Source of the DNA: Elusimicrobiaceae bacterium
GTDB taxonomy: Bacteria; Elusimicrobiota; Elusimicrobia; Elusimicrobiales; Elusimicrobiaceae
Reading direction: 5' to 3'
Assembly (NCBI GenBank): GCA_017520185.1
Contig: JAFXGO010000031.1
Span: 1-62,517 of the forward strand
DNA: 62,517 nt
This document shows, piece by piece, positions 42,874 to 51,540 of the stretch. Numbering within the stretch: position 1 is the first letter of the stretch; every line of letters starts with the position of its first letter. The notes below the pieces were generated by a model. It had not been told where the DNA came from. It searched no databases and saw only the letters and a list, made by a program, of their open reading frames with translations. The position numbers were made by a program, and so were the translations under genes.

Positions 42874-44475
42874 TTATTGTTTTTTCCACTCGTTATCTTC
42901 TCCCCTTTTCCATATATTCCCGTAAGCATCTTTAAAAATGTTTCCATTATCGCTATAATTACCGTATACCTTTCTTCCTTTCACTTCCAAAGTTGACGTT
43001 GTACTACTATTTGCTCGTTGAGAAATCGATCCAAATCTTGCTCTTCGGCCGGCTGCTTGCGCATTAAACATACCGGCACCACCATATTTATTCTGATCCA
43101 AATCTTTAAATCCTTCTTCTCTGATGATGCGCGCATCTTTTTTTGACACTTTTACCTCCGGTGCATTTTCCGCAGGTTTGCTTAAAGTATATGTACCATC
43201 TTCACCGGCTGCGGAAACATTTAAATGCTTACCATCATCATATACTATTTGTCTCTTAGAGGCATCATAATTGCCACCCGTTCTTTCAGCAAAAGATTCT
43301 ATCCCTCCTTGACCGTACACTTTTTGTGTTTCCCAATTTTTACCCGTTTCTAAAACCGGCACTTCTGGCGCATGCTCTGCCTGCCAATCCTGCCAACCAG
43401 CCTCTTTACCTGCCCGTTCCATTTTTGCATCATTCATAGCATTTTGCGCCGCATTCATGCCCATATTGATCAATCCTTCCGCTAATTTTTTGCAGACATC
43501 AATCACAACTTCTTCCCACCATTCCTTTTCTTCTTCTTCATGTTGTTTTTCGGCGGCTTCAGTATTGGCGTCGCCTACAGCATCATCTAAACCGCTTAAG
43601 TCGGCACTTTCCATCGGGGCATTGGTATCTAATTCTAAGCCTTTTAAATTATCTAAGTTAATTTTACCATCTTCCATAAAAGCATCACTGCCCTGCACAT
43701 TACCGCCCATCATGGCTTTTTTGGCATTGAGTAGTTTGTCATTTTTGAGGTTGGCAGCCGCTCTGCTGGCTTGGGCCGTTTGAAACAGGGCCTTACGAGC
43801 ATCACCTTTACCGGGACCTTTGGGAAGGAATTTATCGCTTCCTTTTTCTTGAGTGCGGAAGTTAGAAAAGTCCCCCTGCGGGCCGAAGGTGCTTTTCATA
43901 CCGGAGCCGCTTGCACTTTTGAGATTGGCAGAACTCAAACTGCCCACCTGCGTAGGGCTGGCCGCACCGCCTGCGCTTCCACCCCCATACCGACCGGGAC
44001 GATACTGCGAAGCAGTGGACGAAGCAGAAGCGTCCAGCTTGGCTTGCTCTGCTTGGGCGGCATCTTCGGCTTGGCGGGCCTCTTTTTCAGATTTGCTATA
44101 CAAACCGGCGTGGCCTTTGTCGTTCAAGTCCGGATATTTAGAGGCCAAAAGGTATTGCTCCGCCTCATCGGTGGAAAAGGGCATATTGGCCAAGTCATAA
44201 CCGCGCGTTTCAAAATTGTTAAAATCTTCCGCTTCCGGCCCACCCACAGAGGCAATGCTGATCAGCGCCACTAAAGATACCACCGCCACCGCGCCCCAAG
44301 TATAGGCTTGTTTGCGGTCCATCTTTTGTAATTTCTTCCATGCTTCACCCAACAGATTATTCTGACGGAGAGCATGGGTTGTAGAAGAGCCCGCAGCAAC
44401 GGCTTTTTTCTTTTCTTCTTGATTTTTTTGGTTGCCTGCTCTTACTTTGGAACCTTTATTAAACAGGTTAAACAT
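42874..44475 (-). CDS. Membrane-anchored low-complexity protein, first of the cluster
   Basis: The ATG at 44475 (MFNLFNKGSK) follows AAGGGG by 8 bases; a GTG at 44484 would add three codons. The 533 residues comprise a long basic head, one membrane helix (about 58-77), a Ser/Gly/Ala-rich segment, a helical part (LFQTAQASRAAANLKN, then SDAFMEDG), an acidic Glu/Trp stretch, and a Tyr/Gly/Asn-rich C-terminus with NGNIFKDAYGNIWKRG. It is the first gene after the promoter at 44590. No family was recognised. Confidence 0.8.
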   Translation of the reverse strand: MFNLFNKGSKVRAGNQKNQEEKKKAVAAGSSTTHALRQNNLLGEAWKKLQKMDRKQAYTWGAVAVVSLVALISIASVGGPEAEDFNNFETRGYDLANMPFSTDEAEQYLLASKYPDLNDKGHAGLYSKSEKEARQAEDAAQAEQAKLDASASSTASQYRPGRYGGGSAGGAASPTQVGSLSSANLKSASGSGMKSTFGPQGDFSNFRTQEKGSDKFLPKGPGKGDARKALFQTAQASRAAANLKNDKLLNAKKAMMGGNVQGSDAFMEDGKINLDNLKGLELDTNAPMESADLSGLDDAVGDANTEAAEKQHEEEEKEWWEEVVIDVCKKLAEGLINMGMNAAQNAMNDAKMERAGKEAGWQDWQAEHAPEVPVLETGKNWETQKVYGQGGIESFAERTGGNYDASKRQIVYDDGKHLNVSAAGEDGTYTLSKPAENAPEVKVSKKDARIIREEGFKDLDQNKYGGAGMFNAQAAGRRARFGSISQRANSSTTSTLEVKGRKVYGNYSDNGNIFKDAYGNIWKRGEDNEWKKQ

Positions 44476-44589
44476 AGGCTTCACCCCTTATTTATATATA
44501 AAAATTCACTCTTGCTGACCCGTAAAAAACAAATTTTTACGCTCAAACACAGAGTTTAAATCTTCCGCGCAATACCAGCGCTTACCATT

Positions 44590-44618
44590 AGTATAAACGG
44601 TTTAAAAGGGTTTGTCAA
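44590..44618 (-). promoter_or_regulatory. Near-consensus promoter of the membrane-protein cluster
   Basis: On the minus strand TTGACA (44613-44618), a 17-base spacer and TATACT (44590-44595) are close to the sigma-70 ideal. The -35 lies within the stem of the preceding terminator. The leader to the ATG at 44475 is about 108 bases and can form a CGTAAAAA/TTTTTTACG hairpin. Confidence 0.75.
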
Positions 44619-44637
44619 GCCTTTTTTACAAACCCCT
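44603..44637 (-). terminator. Terminator of the TadE-like gene, overlapping a promoter
   Basis: On the minus strand AAGGGGTTTGT pairs with ACAAACCCTTTT around a 12-base loop, 16 bases after the stop at 44653. The stem shares its TTGACA with the next promoter. Confidence 0.75.
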
Positions 44638-44652
44638 TCAGCACCGCAAAAA

Positions 44653-45186
44653 CTAACGGTTTTCCGGCCGGACGTACGGCAATACGCGCTCGTTCGGGCC
44701 TACATACTTAATCACTTCAATTTCACCGCCGGTCTCACACAAAAAATCAAACCCTTTTAAACAACTCATATCACCTTTACAAAGTTGCAATTTGTCATAC
44801 TTACATAAAAAGTTAATACGCGGAGGAGCCGTCTTTACCTTAAGCACCACTTTGGTCCACGTACCGGAAACGTCTATCTTTAAATCCATAGAACGTAAAC
44901 TTAAAAAACGCACCATGCCGGGATTGTTAAAACCCAAATAATGCTCCACTTTTTTCTTAATATCTTTTTGCAAGAATCGGCGGTCCCAACGCGTTAAATA
45001 TGCCGCAGTGTGAGATTGCAGCTGATAACGACGGGCAGCATAAAAACCGGCAATTTCCATCTTTTGAGACAAGACCAACAAACCAAAAATTTTAATGATA
45101 AATACAATAAAAATAACCAAGACCGGAAACAGAAGTACCGTCTCGGTAGTTGCTTGACCTTTGCGCGAAGAAAAAATATTTCTCAT
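44653..45186 (-). CDS. TadE-like pilus assembly protein
   Basis: The 177-residue product opens RKGQATTETVLLFPVLVIFIV, a TadE-type prepilin-like start (conserved Glu six residues after Gly) with one membrane helix. The rest is external, with cysteines near the C-terminus (LCKYDKLQLCKGDMSC, FDFLCETG). It is a minor pilin-like part of Tad systems. The start overlaps the TadG-like gene by 4 bases (ATGA). It is the last gene of this subunit and ends at a terminator. Confidence 0.8.
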   Translation of the reverse strand: MRNIFSSRKGQATTETVLLFPVLVIFIVFIIKIFGLLVLSQKMEIAGFYAARRYQLQSHTAAYLTRWDRRFLQKDIKKKVEHYLGFNNPGMVRFLSLRSMDLKIDVSGTWTKVVLKVKTAPPRINFLCKYDKLQLCKGDMSCLKGFDFLCETGGEIEVIKYVGPNERVLPYVRPENR

Positions 45187-46295
45187 AGTCCCACCTTTAC
45201 GCTATATTTGGGCAACGGATTGGGCCAAACACAGTTATTATTACTGCGCGGACAAGAAACCGACACGCTATTTTGCACATACGGAGTATAGCGTTGTGTT
45301 AAATTAATATTAAAGCGGTTTTGCGGTAATGTATATTTTTGTTTTAACACAATACCACGTTTTAAACGGCGCAATTTGTTGCGGCTGGCAGGATTCAAAT
45401 AAGCAAATTGGAAAAGTTTGGCCTTAATAGCCTCTGTCATGTTTAAATCCACAGGATAGGAACCGGAGTGCATGGTAGAGCCTTTATAATCTGCCGTCAC
45501 ATAAAAACGTGTTTTATCAATTTCAAAAGCAGGTGCCTCCAACTCAAACCGGTCCAATGTAGCAGCCGCCTGTTTGCCACAGTCTACTTGGCGGCAATCG
45601 CGCGTGTTTAAATAATAATTCTCACGAAACATACGGGAGTTCTTAATCGTGTCTTTATAAGAGTAGGTTTGAGAATGATAAATAGACCCTGTGCGCACAA
45701 AAATGGTGGCATACTCTTTAATCGTGGTCAGACCGATGCCGGAGGCTCCGAAAAAGTAATTGTCTGCGATAGACTTATTAGTCAACACATAGCGTTCGTC
45801 TTCATCAGGAGAGTCCGCCGGGTCTTCTTTCAACCAGCCAGACCTTTTATCCCCATAATATTTAAAACCCCAGTTGGTAGATTGCGGTGCGGGAGCCGGG
45901 TTGGAAATAGCACCATTGGCCCCTCTTTCATAGTTAGGGCCAATCGTCGGGAAAGCACCGGCCGTATAAAACACGTCAAATACGGTCAGCTTATCTTGTT
46001 CCGTACTTGATTCTTTGGGAGGAACCACAATGTTCATGGTTTTCATAACCCTGTACGGGAGAGGGCCATTTACCTGCGCCAAAGCATTCAAATAACCGCT
46101 GGCACTGGACATCTGTGAATAAGCACCGCTATCTAAGGCAAACTGCTGACGAACTTTAGTCATAGACAACTTAGACATTTCAAACAGCAAGTAGACCACC
46201 AAAATAAAAATAGGCGCAAGCATCACCGCAGGCAACAAAATCTGTGCCCGACGGCTCTGTACGGTCCTTTTTACTTGGTTTATATAGTGGTACAT
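45183..46295 (-). CDS. TadG-like pilus-associated protein
   Basis: The 370-residue product has an N-terminal motif RRAQILLPAVMLAPIFILVVYL and then a membrane helix, in the style of TadG/TadE pseudopilins though with Ala for Gly at the cleavage position. A long external domain follows, with few cysteines. It starts 1 base after the small Flp-like gene and overlaps the TadE-like gene at its 3' end. Homology to TadG is based on position and the N-terminus only. Confidence 0.68.
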   Translation of the reverse strand: MYHYINQVKRTVQSRRAQILLPAVMLAPIFILVVYLLFEMSKLSMTKVRQQFALDSGAYSQMSSASGYLNALAQVNGPLPYRVMKTMNIVVPPKESSTEQDKLTVFDVFYTAGAFPTIGPNYERGANGAISNPAPAPQSTNWGFKYYGDKRSGWLKEDPADSPDEDERYVLTNKSIADNYFFGASGIGLTTIKEYATIFVRTGSIYHSQTYSYKDTIKNSRMFRENYYLNTRDCRQVDCGKQAAATLDRFELEAPAFEIDKTRFYVTADYKGSTMHSGSYPVDLNMTEAIKAKLFQFAYLNPASRNKLRRLKRGIVLKQKYTLPQNRFNINLTQRYTPYVQNSVSVSCPRSNNNCVWPNPLPKYSVKVGL

Positions 46296-46296
46296 A

Positions 46297-46476
46297 TTAT
46301 TTCGTTAACATTTGCCCAACAAACATAAAAAACCATCGCGCAATATCATTATGAAAAGCAGTTAAAAAGGCAGAAAAAACCACCAATATGCTGCCTAACA
46401 TCAGCATATATTCAATGGTGGCTTGCCCTCGCCGTTGACGGCGCAAAAGGCGACAAACTGCTTTTAACCGGCGCAT
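46297..46476 (-). CDS. Third Flp-type pilin, 59 residues
   Basis: A 59-codon frame starts at the ATG at 46476, 4 bases after the stop of the LuxR-type regulator. The product begins MRRLKAVCRLLRRQRRG, then QATIEYMLMLGSILVVF, the Flp pilin processing site and hydrophobic helix (Gly before QATIEY, Glu five residues after it, Tyr next). About 30 more residues follow. It is coupled to the regulator upstream and the TadG-like gene downstream (1-base gap). It is easily missed because of its size. Confidence 0.85.
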   Translation of the reverse strand: MRRLKAVCRLLRRQRRGQATIEYMLMLGSILVVFSAFLTAFHNDIARWFFMFVGQMLTK

Positions 46477-46480
46477 AGTT

Positions 46481-47167
46481 TTATTCTTCGTCCTCAGTAA
46501 ATTTAGTACCTTCCGAAGAAATTAATCCTTTCTCTATGGCTTTCACCACCGCTTCGGTACGGCTGCTGACGCCTAATTTATGGAAGGCACTGTTTAAATG
46601 ATTTTTAATGGTTTTAACACTACAACCTAATTCTTTGGCTAACTCTTTATTGCTCAGCCCTTTGCCCAACAAATCCATCACTTTAATTTCCGTTTTGGTC
46701 AAAGTGGCTTGGCTGGGCATACCGCCATCACCCATACGGCGAAGACCATGCAAGAGTTTACCCATTAATTGCTGAGGGATCATTAATCCTTCCGTCGTGA
46801 AAGTTTTAATGGAATTGACCAACTCCACCGCAGGCAACATTTTGGATAAATAGCCATTGGCTCCGGCCTGAATGGCATCTAAAACATGAGCCTCATCTTC
46901 AAAGGAAGAAAGCATCAATACGTTTACTTCGGAAGTATATTGACGAATTTGGCGCGTAGCCGCGATGCCATCTTGTTTCGGCAATTTAATATCCATCAAC
47001 ACCACATCCGGTTTCAATTTTTTGGCTAAGGCCACCGCTTCCAAACCATCAGCCGCTTCACCCACTACCTCAATCCACTTCTCGCTGCTTAATACATCTT
47101 TAATCCCTTCGCGAAAAAGTGTTTGATCATCAGCAATGAGCACCCTTACTTTTTTCTTTTTATTCAT
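46481..47167 (-). CDS. Response regulator, NarL/LuxR type
   Basis: The 228-residue product has an N-terminal receiver domain (acidic pair near residue 13, phospho-acceptor Asp in DVVLMDIKLPKQDG at about 59, the Lys-type switch region MLSSFEDE and SKMLP) and a C-terminal LuxR helix-turn-helix (TKTEIKVMDLLGKGLSNKELAKEL). It would bind DNA when phosphorylated. It follows two kinase genes and leads into three pilus genes, so its likely targets are the pilus genes. Stop is 4 bases before the small pilin start. Confidence 0.92.
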   Translation of the reverse strand: MNKKKKVRVLIADDQTLFREGIKDVLSSEKWIEVVGEAADGLEAVALAKKLKPDVVLMDIKLPKQDGIAATRQIRQYTSEVNVLMLSSFEDEAHVLDAIQAGANGYLSKMLPAVELVNSIKTFTTEGLMIPQQLMGKLLHGLRRMGDGGMPSQATLTKTEIKVMDLLGKGLSNKELAKELGCSVKTIKNHLNSAFHKLGVSSRTEAVVKAIEKGLISSEGTKFTEDEE

Positions 47168-47193
47168 TTGTCAACTCCCGTACAGTTTTCAAA

Positions 47194-48315
47194 TTAGTTT
47201 CCGTTTACCGACAAAGTAAAATTAAATGTGGCCCCTAAGCCTACCCCCTGACTTTCAGCCCAAATGCGACCACCGTGATTTCCGATAATATCTTTGGCAA
47301 TCGACAAACCCAAACCCAAGCGACCAACGCGAGCTTTATCCCCTACTTGCATAAAGCTGGTAAATAAAGCCGGTGCTTGCTCCGGTTCAATACCGTCCCC
47401 AGAATCCTTTACGGACACTTTAGCATTTTTTTCGTCTAGTTTGCTGACGATTACTTCTATTTTTCCATAATCTGGGGTATGACGGACGGCATTTTCCAAA
47501 AGATTTGAAATAACTTGGCGAATGCGTTTCTCGTCGGCCAAAACAGGGATTGCCCCCGCACTTTCAAAGGTAAGTTGTATATTTCTCTTACCTGCTTTGA
47601 CTTTAAAAATTTCGGCCGTCTTTTTCATGCTGGCTGTTAATTCAAACGGTGCTTTTTCTATGCGCAGTTTCCCTTTTTCAATGGCAGCCCAGTCCACTAA
47701 GTCTTTAATTAAATGTTCTATTTGTCCGATACTTTCGTCCATATAAGACATTTTCTTGGATTGGTCCTCCGTTGGGATCATCTTCTTTTTAAGCATATCA
47801 AAGCTCATTTTAAGTGTCATCAAAGAATTAGACAAATCGTGCGAAACAATGGAGAAAAATTTGGACTTCATATTATTAAGCCTGTCCAAATCTTCATTAC
47901 GAGATTTAAGTTGTGCCAATAACTCTTTGTTGCTCTGTTCCAAAAAATATTTGTCTAAAGCGCGATTAATCGTGCGTTTCAAATAATCAAAATCTACCGG
48001 TTTAATCAAAAAATCATATACAGATTCTTTCATCGCTTCCATGATAGAATTTAAAGAAGCATAAGCCGTAATCATTAAAATTTGGCTATCTTGGTTAAAG
48101 CCGCGTATTTTGCGAATTAAATCCAAGCCCGTCTCATCGGGCAAATTATAATCCATCAAAATTATGTTAAAAAATTCAGAACTAACCAAGTCTAAACATT
48201 CTTGCCCATTACCGGCCTGATAGACTTTGTAGCCTTCAATTTCCAACAAATCTGCCATCGTTTCCCGCAAATTGTTATCATCATCTACCACTAAAATTTT
48301 TACTTGCTTATCCAT
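47194..48315 (-). CDS. Hybrid receiver - histidine kinase
   Basis: The preferred ATG at 48315 ([13 protein letters not shown]) follows GGAG and gives 373 residues. An N-terminal receiver (phospho-Asp in NIILMDYNLPDETG, Lys in FLIKPVDFDYL) is followed by a coiled stretch and a kinase core: phospho-acceptor His in FFSIVSHDLSNSLM and an ATPase domain with LLENAVRHTP, DSGDGIEPEQ and GLGLSIAKDI. It has no membrane helix, so it takes signals from the cytosol. It overlaps the upstream kinase by 8 bases. Confidence 0.92.
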   Translation of the reverse strand: MDKQVKILVVDDDNNLRETMADLLEIEGYKVYQAGNGQECLDLVSSEFFNIILMDYNLPDETGLDLIRKIRGFNQDSQILMITAYASLNSIMEAMKESVYDFLIKPVDFDYLKRTINRALDKYFLEQSNKELLAQLKSRNEDLDRLNNMKSKFFSIVSHDLSNSLMTLKMSFDMLKKKMIPTEDQSKKMSYMDESIGQIEHLIKDLVDWAAIEKGKLRIEKAPFELTASMKKTAEIFKVKAGKRNIQLTFESAGAIPVLADEKRIRQVISNLLENAVRHTPDYGKIEVIVSKLDEKNAKVSVKDSGDGIEPEQAPALFTSFMQVGDKARVGRLGLGLSIAKDIIGNHGGRIWAESQGVGLGATFNFTLSVNGN

Positions 48316-50191
48316 ATCTGGTATCTCCAGTTTTTTTATAAATTTTGAAATACATAGCAAAGCAGGTCCCCTGACCTTCTATACTATGAATAAAAAGTTT
48401 TCCTTTGTGGCGATTGATGGCTTTTTGCACAACAGCTAACCCCAATCCGGTACCGCGCGCTTTAGTAGTAAAGAACGGAGAAAAAATCTTTTCTTTAATT
48501 TCTTTTGCAATACCCGGTCCATCATCTTCCACATAAATACAAACCGCTCTTTTTCCCACTTGCGTACCTACACGCACATGACCGGATCCTTGCAAGGCTT
48601 CACAAGCGTTGGAAATTATATTGCGAATGGCTTGTTTAATTTCTTCAGCATCTATTTTTAAACGGGCACTTTCAGGGTCTAATTCTTCTGTAATACGAAC
48701 ATCACAATTTACCGGAAAAGAGGCCACTATTTCATGAACATAACTGTTTAAATCAATCATACTCAGCATTAAATCACGGCTTCTGGCATAGCCTAACACT
48801 TCGCTGATAATACTATTGGCCTGTTTAATTTCAGCCTCAATAATAGAAAATTGCTTAAGTATTTTGGGATCCGTCGGAGATTGTATCGTCTTAATTAAAC
48901 GGGTAGCATTGCTAATAACCGCCAACGGATTTCTAATTTCATGGCTGATAATAGACGCCATCTGCCCAATGGCAGCCAATCTTTCACTACGCACCAATTC
49001 ATCTGTAGCAGCTTTTAATTCGGCCGTTCTTTCTTGCACCCGTTGCTCTAAATCCTTATTCATAACAGCCAACTCTTTTTGAGCCTGAATAATCACATGT
49101 CTGCGCTCCGTCAAAACTTCAGCCATATGCAAAAATACACGCTCCAATTCCCCAATTTCATTGTTGGGAATAATCAAATCTTTCTCCGTCGGCACATAGT
49201 CTCTTTCTCTTTCATATTTAACGGCCACTTCTTTCAAGCGTTCTACGGGGCGAACGATAGGACGAATAACCAAATAAGCCACCAAAATCACAAATATAGC
49301 CATCATAAAAATAATGCCCAACATATCCCAAATAGAATAAAACGTGCTTTCCAAAAATAATTTGGAAATAGTATTTTCGGGTTGTTGCACATAAACGGTC
49401 CAATTTAAAAGAGGCACTTTGGCCTGACTAACCAGGATTTTCTGACCATTCGGCAACGTGACGGAAGCACCTTCTTTATCTCTTAAAACCTGCACCAACT
49501 CCCGCATTTGGCTTTGTAAACGGCTGTTAGCCTCTAAGGCCAAACCATTTTTGGCGCCGGAATAAGAAATAACATTTCCATCTGCGCTCACTACAGTGGC
49601 AAACATATCTTTGGGGTAAATCTTTTCCAAAGCCAGCCCCATGCTTTCCAAATTCATTTTGGTCAGCATAACCCCCGTCACTTGATTGTATTGATAATTT
49701 TCTCGCAGAGGAAACGCCATCGACACATACAACTGTCCATTTGTACGGTTAATGGAGCCCAAATAATCCTTTCCTTGTTGGACACATTCATATAAAATAT
49801 TAGCCAGTTCCGGCGCATAGGTAAAAAGATTTTCTTTATCACTGGAATAAAACAACTGACGCCCGTTGCTATTTAAAACGGAAACGTGCGAAATGGAAGG
49901 GTTTTCTCTTCTTAAATATTCAATATCTTCTTGGTTAATTAAATGATGTCCGGCAAAGTCATTATGCAAATCCGTAAATACGGAGAAAAAACGGGCATAA
50001 CGGCTCACTTCATCAGATATGACAGAGGCAATTTGTCTGGCTACGGTACGTTGTTTATCCAATATTTCTGTTTGCAATACACGGCTATCCACGCGCAAAA
50101 CGTGCCAGGCAATCAATACCACCGGCACGATAGAGACGATACTCAAAGCCAAAATAGCCTTTGGAAATAAGCCGCTTGTTTTTCTTTTCAC
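48308..50191 (-). CDS. Membrane sensor histidine kinase
   Basis: The 627-residue protein starts at GTG after GGAG. One helix (13-32), a large periplasmic Cache-like sensor (35-280), a second helix (285-308), HAMP (310-365), a coiled coil, a HisKA domain with His in [15 protein letters not shown] (about 417) and an ATPase domain ([33 protein letters not shown]). It senses an extracytoplasmic ligand and passes phosphate to a receiver. A terminator at 50226 separates it from the upstream Tad genes. Confidence 0.93.
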   Translation of the reverse strand: MKRKTSGLFPKAILALSIVSIVPVVLIAWHVLRVDSRVLQTEILDKQRTVARQIASVISDEVSRYARFFSVFTDLHNDFAGHHLINQEDIEYLRRENPSISHVSVLNSNGRQLFYSSDKENLFTYAPELANILYECVQQGKDYLGSINRTNGQLYVSMAFPLRENYQYNQVTGVMLTKMNLESMGLALEKIYPKDMFATVVSADGNVISYSGAKNGLALEANSRLQSQMRELVQVLRDKEGASVTLPNGQKILVSQAKVPLLNWTVYVQQPENTISKLFLESTFYSIWDMLGIIFMMAIFVILVAYLVIRPIVRPVERLKEVAVKYERERDYVPTEKDLIIPNNEIGELERVFLHMAEVLTERRHVIIQAQKELAVMNKDLEQRVQERTAELKAATDELVRSERLAAIGQMASIISHEIRNPLAVISNATRLIKTIQSPTDPKILKQFSIIEAEIKQANSIISEVLGYARSRDLMLSMIDLNSYVHEIVASFPVNCDVRITEELDPESARLKIDAEEIKQAIRNIISNACEALQGSGHVRVGTQVGKRAVCIYVEDDGPGIAKEIKEKIFSPFFTTKARGTGLGLAVVQKAINRHKGKLFIHSIEGQGTCFAMYFKIYKKTGDTRYG

Positions 50192-50225
50192 AAAAATATT
50201 TCTCCGAAACTAAAAATCCTGAAAA

Positions 50226-50255
50226 CGGGGGCTTAAGATAATATCTAAGCCCCCG
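50226..50255 (-). terminator. Terminator of the main Tad operon
   Basis: CGGGGGCTTA pairs with TAAGCCCCCG over a short loop, followed by a TTTT run on the minus strand, 26 bases after the stop at 50282. Confidence 0.88.
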
Positions 50256-50281
50256 TCTCAGTTATATATACAAACAAAAGT

Positions 50282-51226
50282 TTAGCAACTGCCGGCGGGT
50301 ACCGCTTGGCCTTTACCCTGCGTACGATTTGGATTTAAAAATTCCAAACCGGCTTTTTGAGAAACGGAACCGAAATCTAATACTTCTTTTCCTTCCCACA
50401 AGAAAGAAGGGGAAGCATTAATGCCATATTCATTGGAATAAGCGGCTTCGGCTTTTAACAACTCTACGCCTTCTTTATCAAATTTTTTTATGATTTTGTT
50501 TACATTAATACCCGCTTCTTCCATCGCTTTATCCCAACGGCTGGAACGATAATCTTTGTTGCGAATTTCTAAATATTTCCATAATTTGGCGGGATAATAT
50601 TTAGCAATTAAAAGTTGGCGAATGTTTTCTTCCCATTCGGCAGAACCATGTAAACTTTGGAAACCATTTTTCTCATCATAATTAACGATATAGCGCAATT
50701 GAACGGTTTTATCGGCAGGTACTTTGCCGGCTTTTTGAGCTTCAATTACCAAATTTTCTGCCATTGCACCATAAGGACATTGAGACATCACAAAAATTTC
50801 CAATACATTCGGCTTGGCGGTCTTTTCTTCATAAACACCGGTACGGGTGGCATGCGGGAAAATTAGGTAATCGTCATTTTCTTGCACATAACCGGCTGCC
50901 AAATGCTGCGCCAATTTTTCGCGCAACTGCGGGGTTTTCTTAATCAAATACAAAGGCAAAAAACTCATATCCAAATTGGCCAAAGAAGCATTGGCTTTGG
51001 CTTGAGAATAAGATACCGTTTCCACCTTAGCTTCTCCACCTAAAAATCCGGCAATGCCAAAGGTTAACTGAGGGTCTTGTTTGCCAGCAGTATATTTTTC
51101 AGATTCGATAATCGTAAACTCAATTACCGGCTTCGCTTCTTCTTTTTTGCTCGTTTTTGCTTTAGGAGCGGCAAAGGCTGATACCGCAAATAAACCGACT
51201 AAAAGACAAATTAAAACTTTTTTCAT
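50282..51226 (-). CDS. Exported thioredoxin-fold (DsbA-like) protein
   Basis: The preferred ATG at 51226 (MKKVLICLLVG) follows AAGGGGGG and gives 314 residues. After a signal peptide (to AFAAPK) comes an unrecognised domain of about 120 residues, then a thioredoxin-like domain with the active-site motif MSQCPYGAMAE (a single CPYG cysteine) and a GINASPSFLWEG cis-Pro loop. A Cys ends the protein (AGSC). It may handle disulfides of the Cys-rich surface proteins. It is the last gene of the main Tad operon. Confidence 0.78.
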   Translation of the reverse strand: MKKVLICLLVGLFAVSAFAAPKAKTSKKEEAKPVIEFTIIESEKYTAGKQDPQLTFGIAGFLGGEAKVETVSYSQAKANASLANLDMSFLPLYLIKKTPQLREKLAQHLAAGYVQENDDYLIFPHATRTGVYEEKTAKPNVLEIFVMSQCPYGAMAENLVIEAQKAGKVPADKTVQLRYIVNYDEKNGFQSLHGSAEWEENIRQLLIAKYYPAKLWKYLEIRNKDYRSSRWDKAMEEAGINVNKIIKKFDKEGVELLKAEAAYSNEYGINASPSFLWEGKEVLDFGSVSQKAGLEFLNPNRTQGKGQAVPAGSC

Positions 51227-51236
51227 TTTCCCCCCT

Positions 51237-51509
51237 TTATTCTTTATCTTCCAATACCACACGGATACCGCGTATGCCGATACCGCACAAGATATTGTAT
51301 ACCCCTAAAAATACGACGGTATATACCAAGAACAACAAGGTGTTTAAGATGGCCGTCATAATCATGTTCATCAGAAAAGAGAGGGTAAAAGAGGAATCCG
51401 GTCCAAACATTCCCAAAATACCACTGACTAACATGATGACAAATACCGCCACCGGAAATACAGAAAAAAGAACATTCATAATACCAATTTTTCTAATTTC
51501 TACTTTCAT
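51237..51509 (-). CDS. Small membrane protein, unknown function
   Basis: The 90-residue product has two long hydrophobic helices (about 10-34 and 44-75), with the sequence MNVLFSVFPVAVFVIM in the first, and a charged C-terminus. No family was recognised. AGGAGA precedes the ATG. It lies within the Tad operon, 10 bases before the thioredoxin-fold gene and 31 bases after the sensor-like gene at 51541. Confidence 0.72.
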   Translation of the reverse strand: MKVEIRKIGIMNVLFSVFPVAVFVIMLVSGILGMFGPDSSFTLSFLMNMIMTAILNTLLFLVYTVVFLGVYNILCGIGIRGIRVVLEDKE

Positions 51510-51540
51510 ATTCTCTCCTAAGGGAAAACCCCTCTATTTA

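Noticed and set aside
43771-44274. 167-codon plus-strand open frame
   Set aside because: Antisense to the low-complexity gene at 42874, with no start signals.
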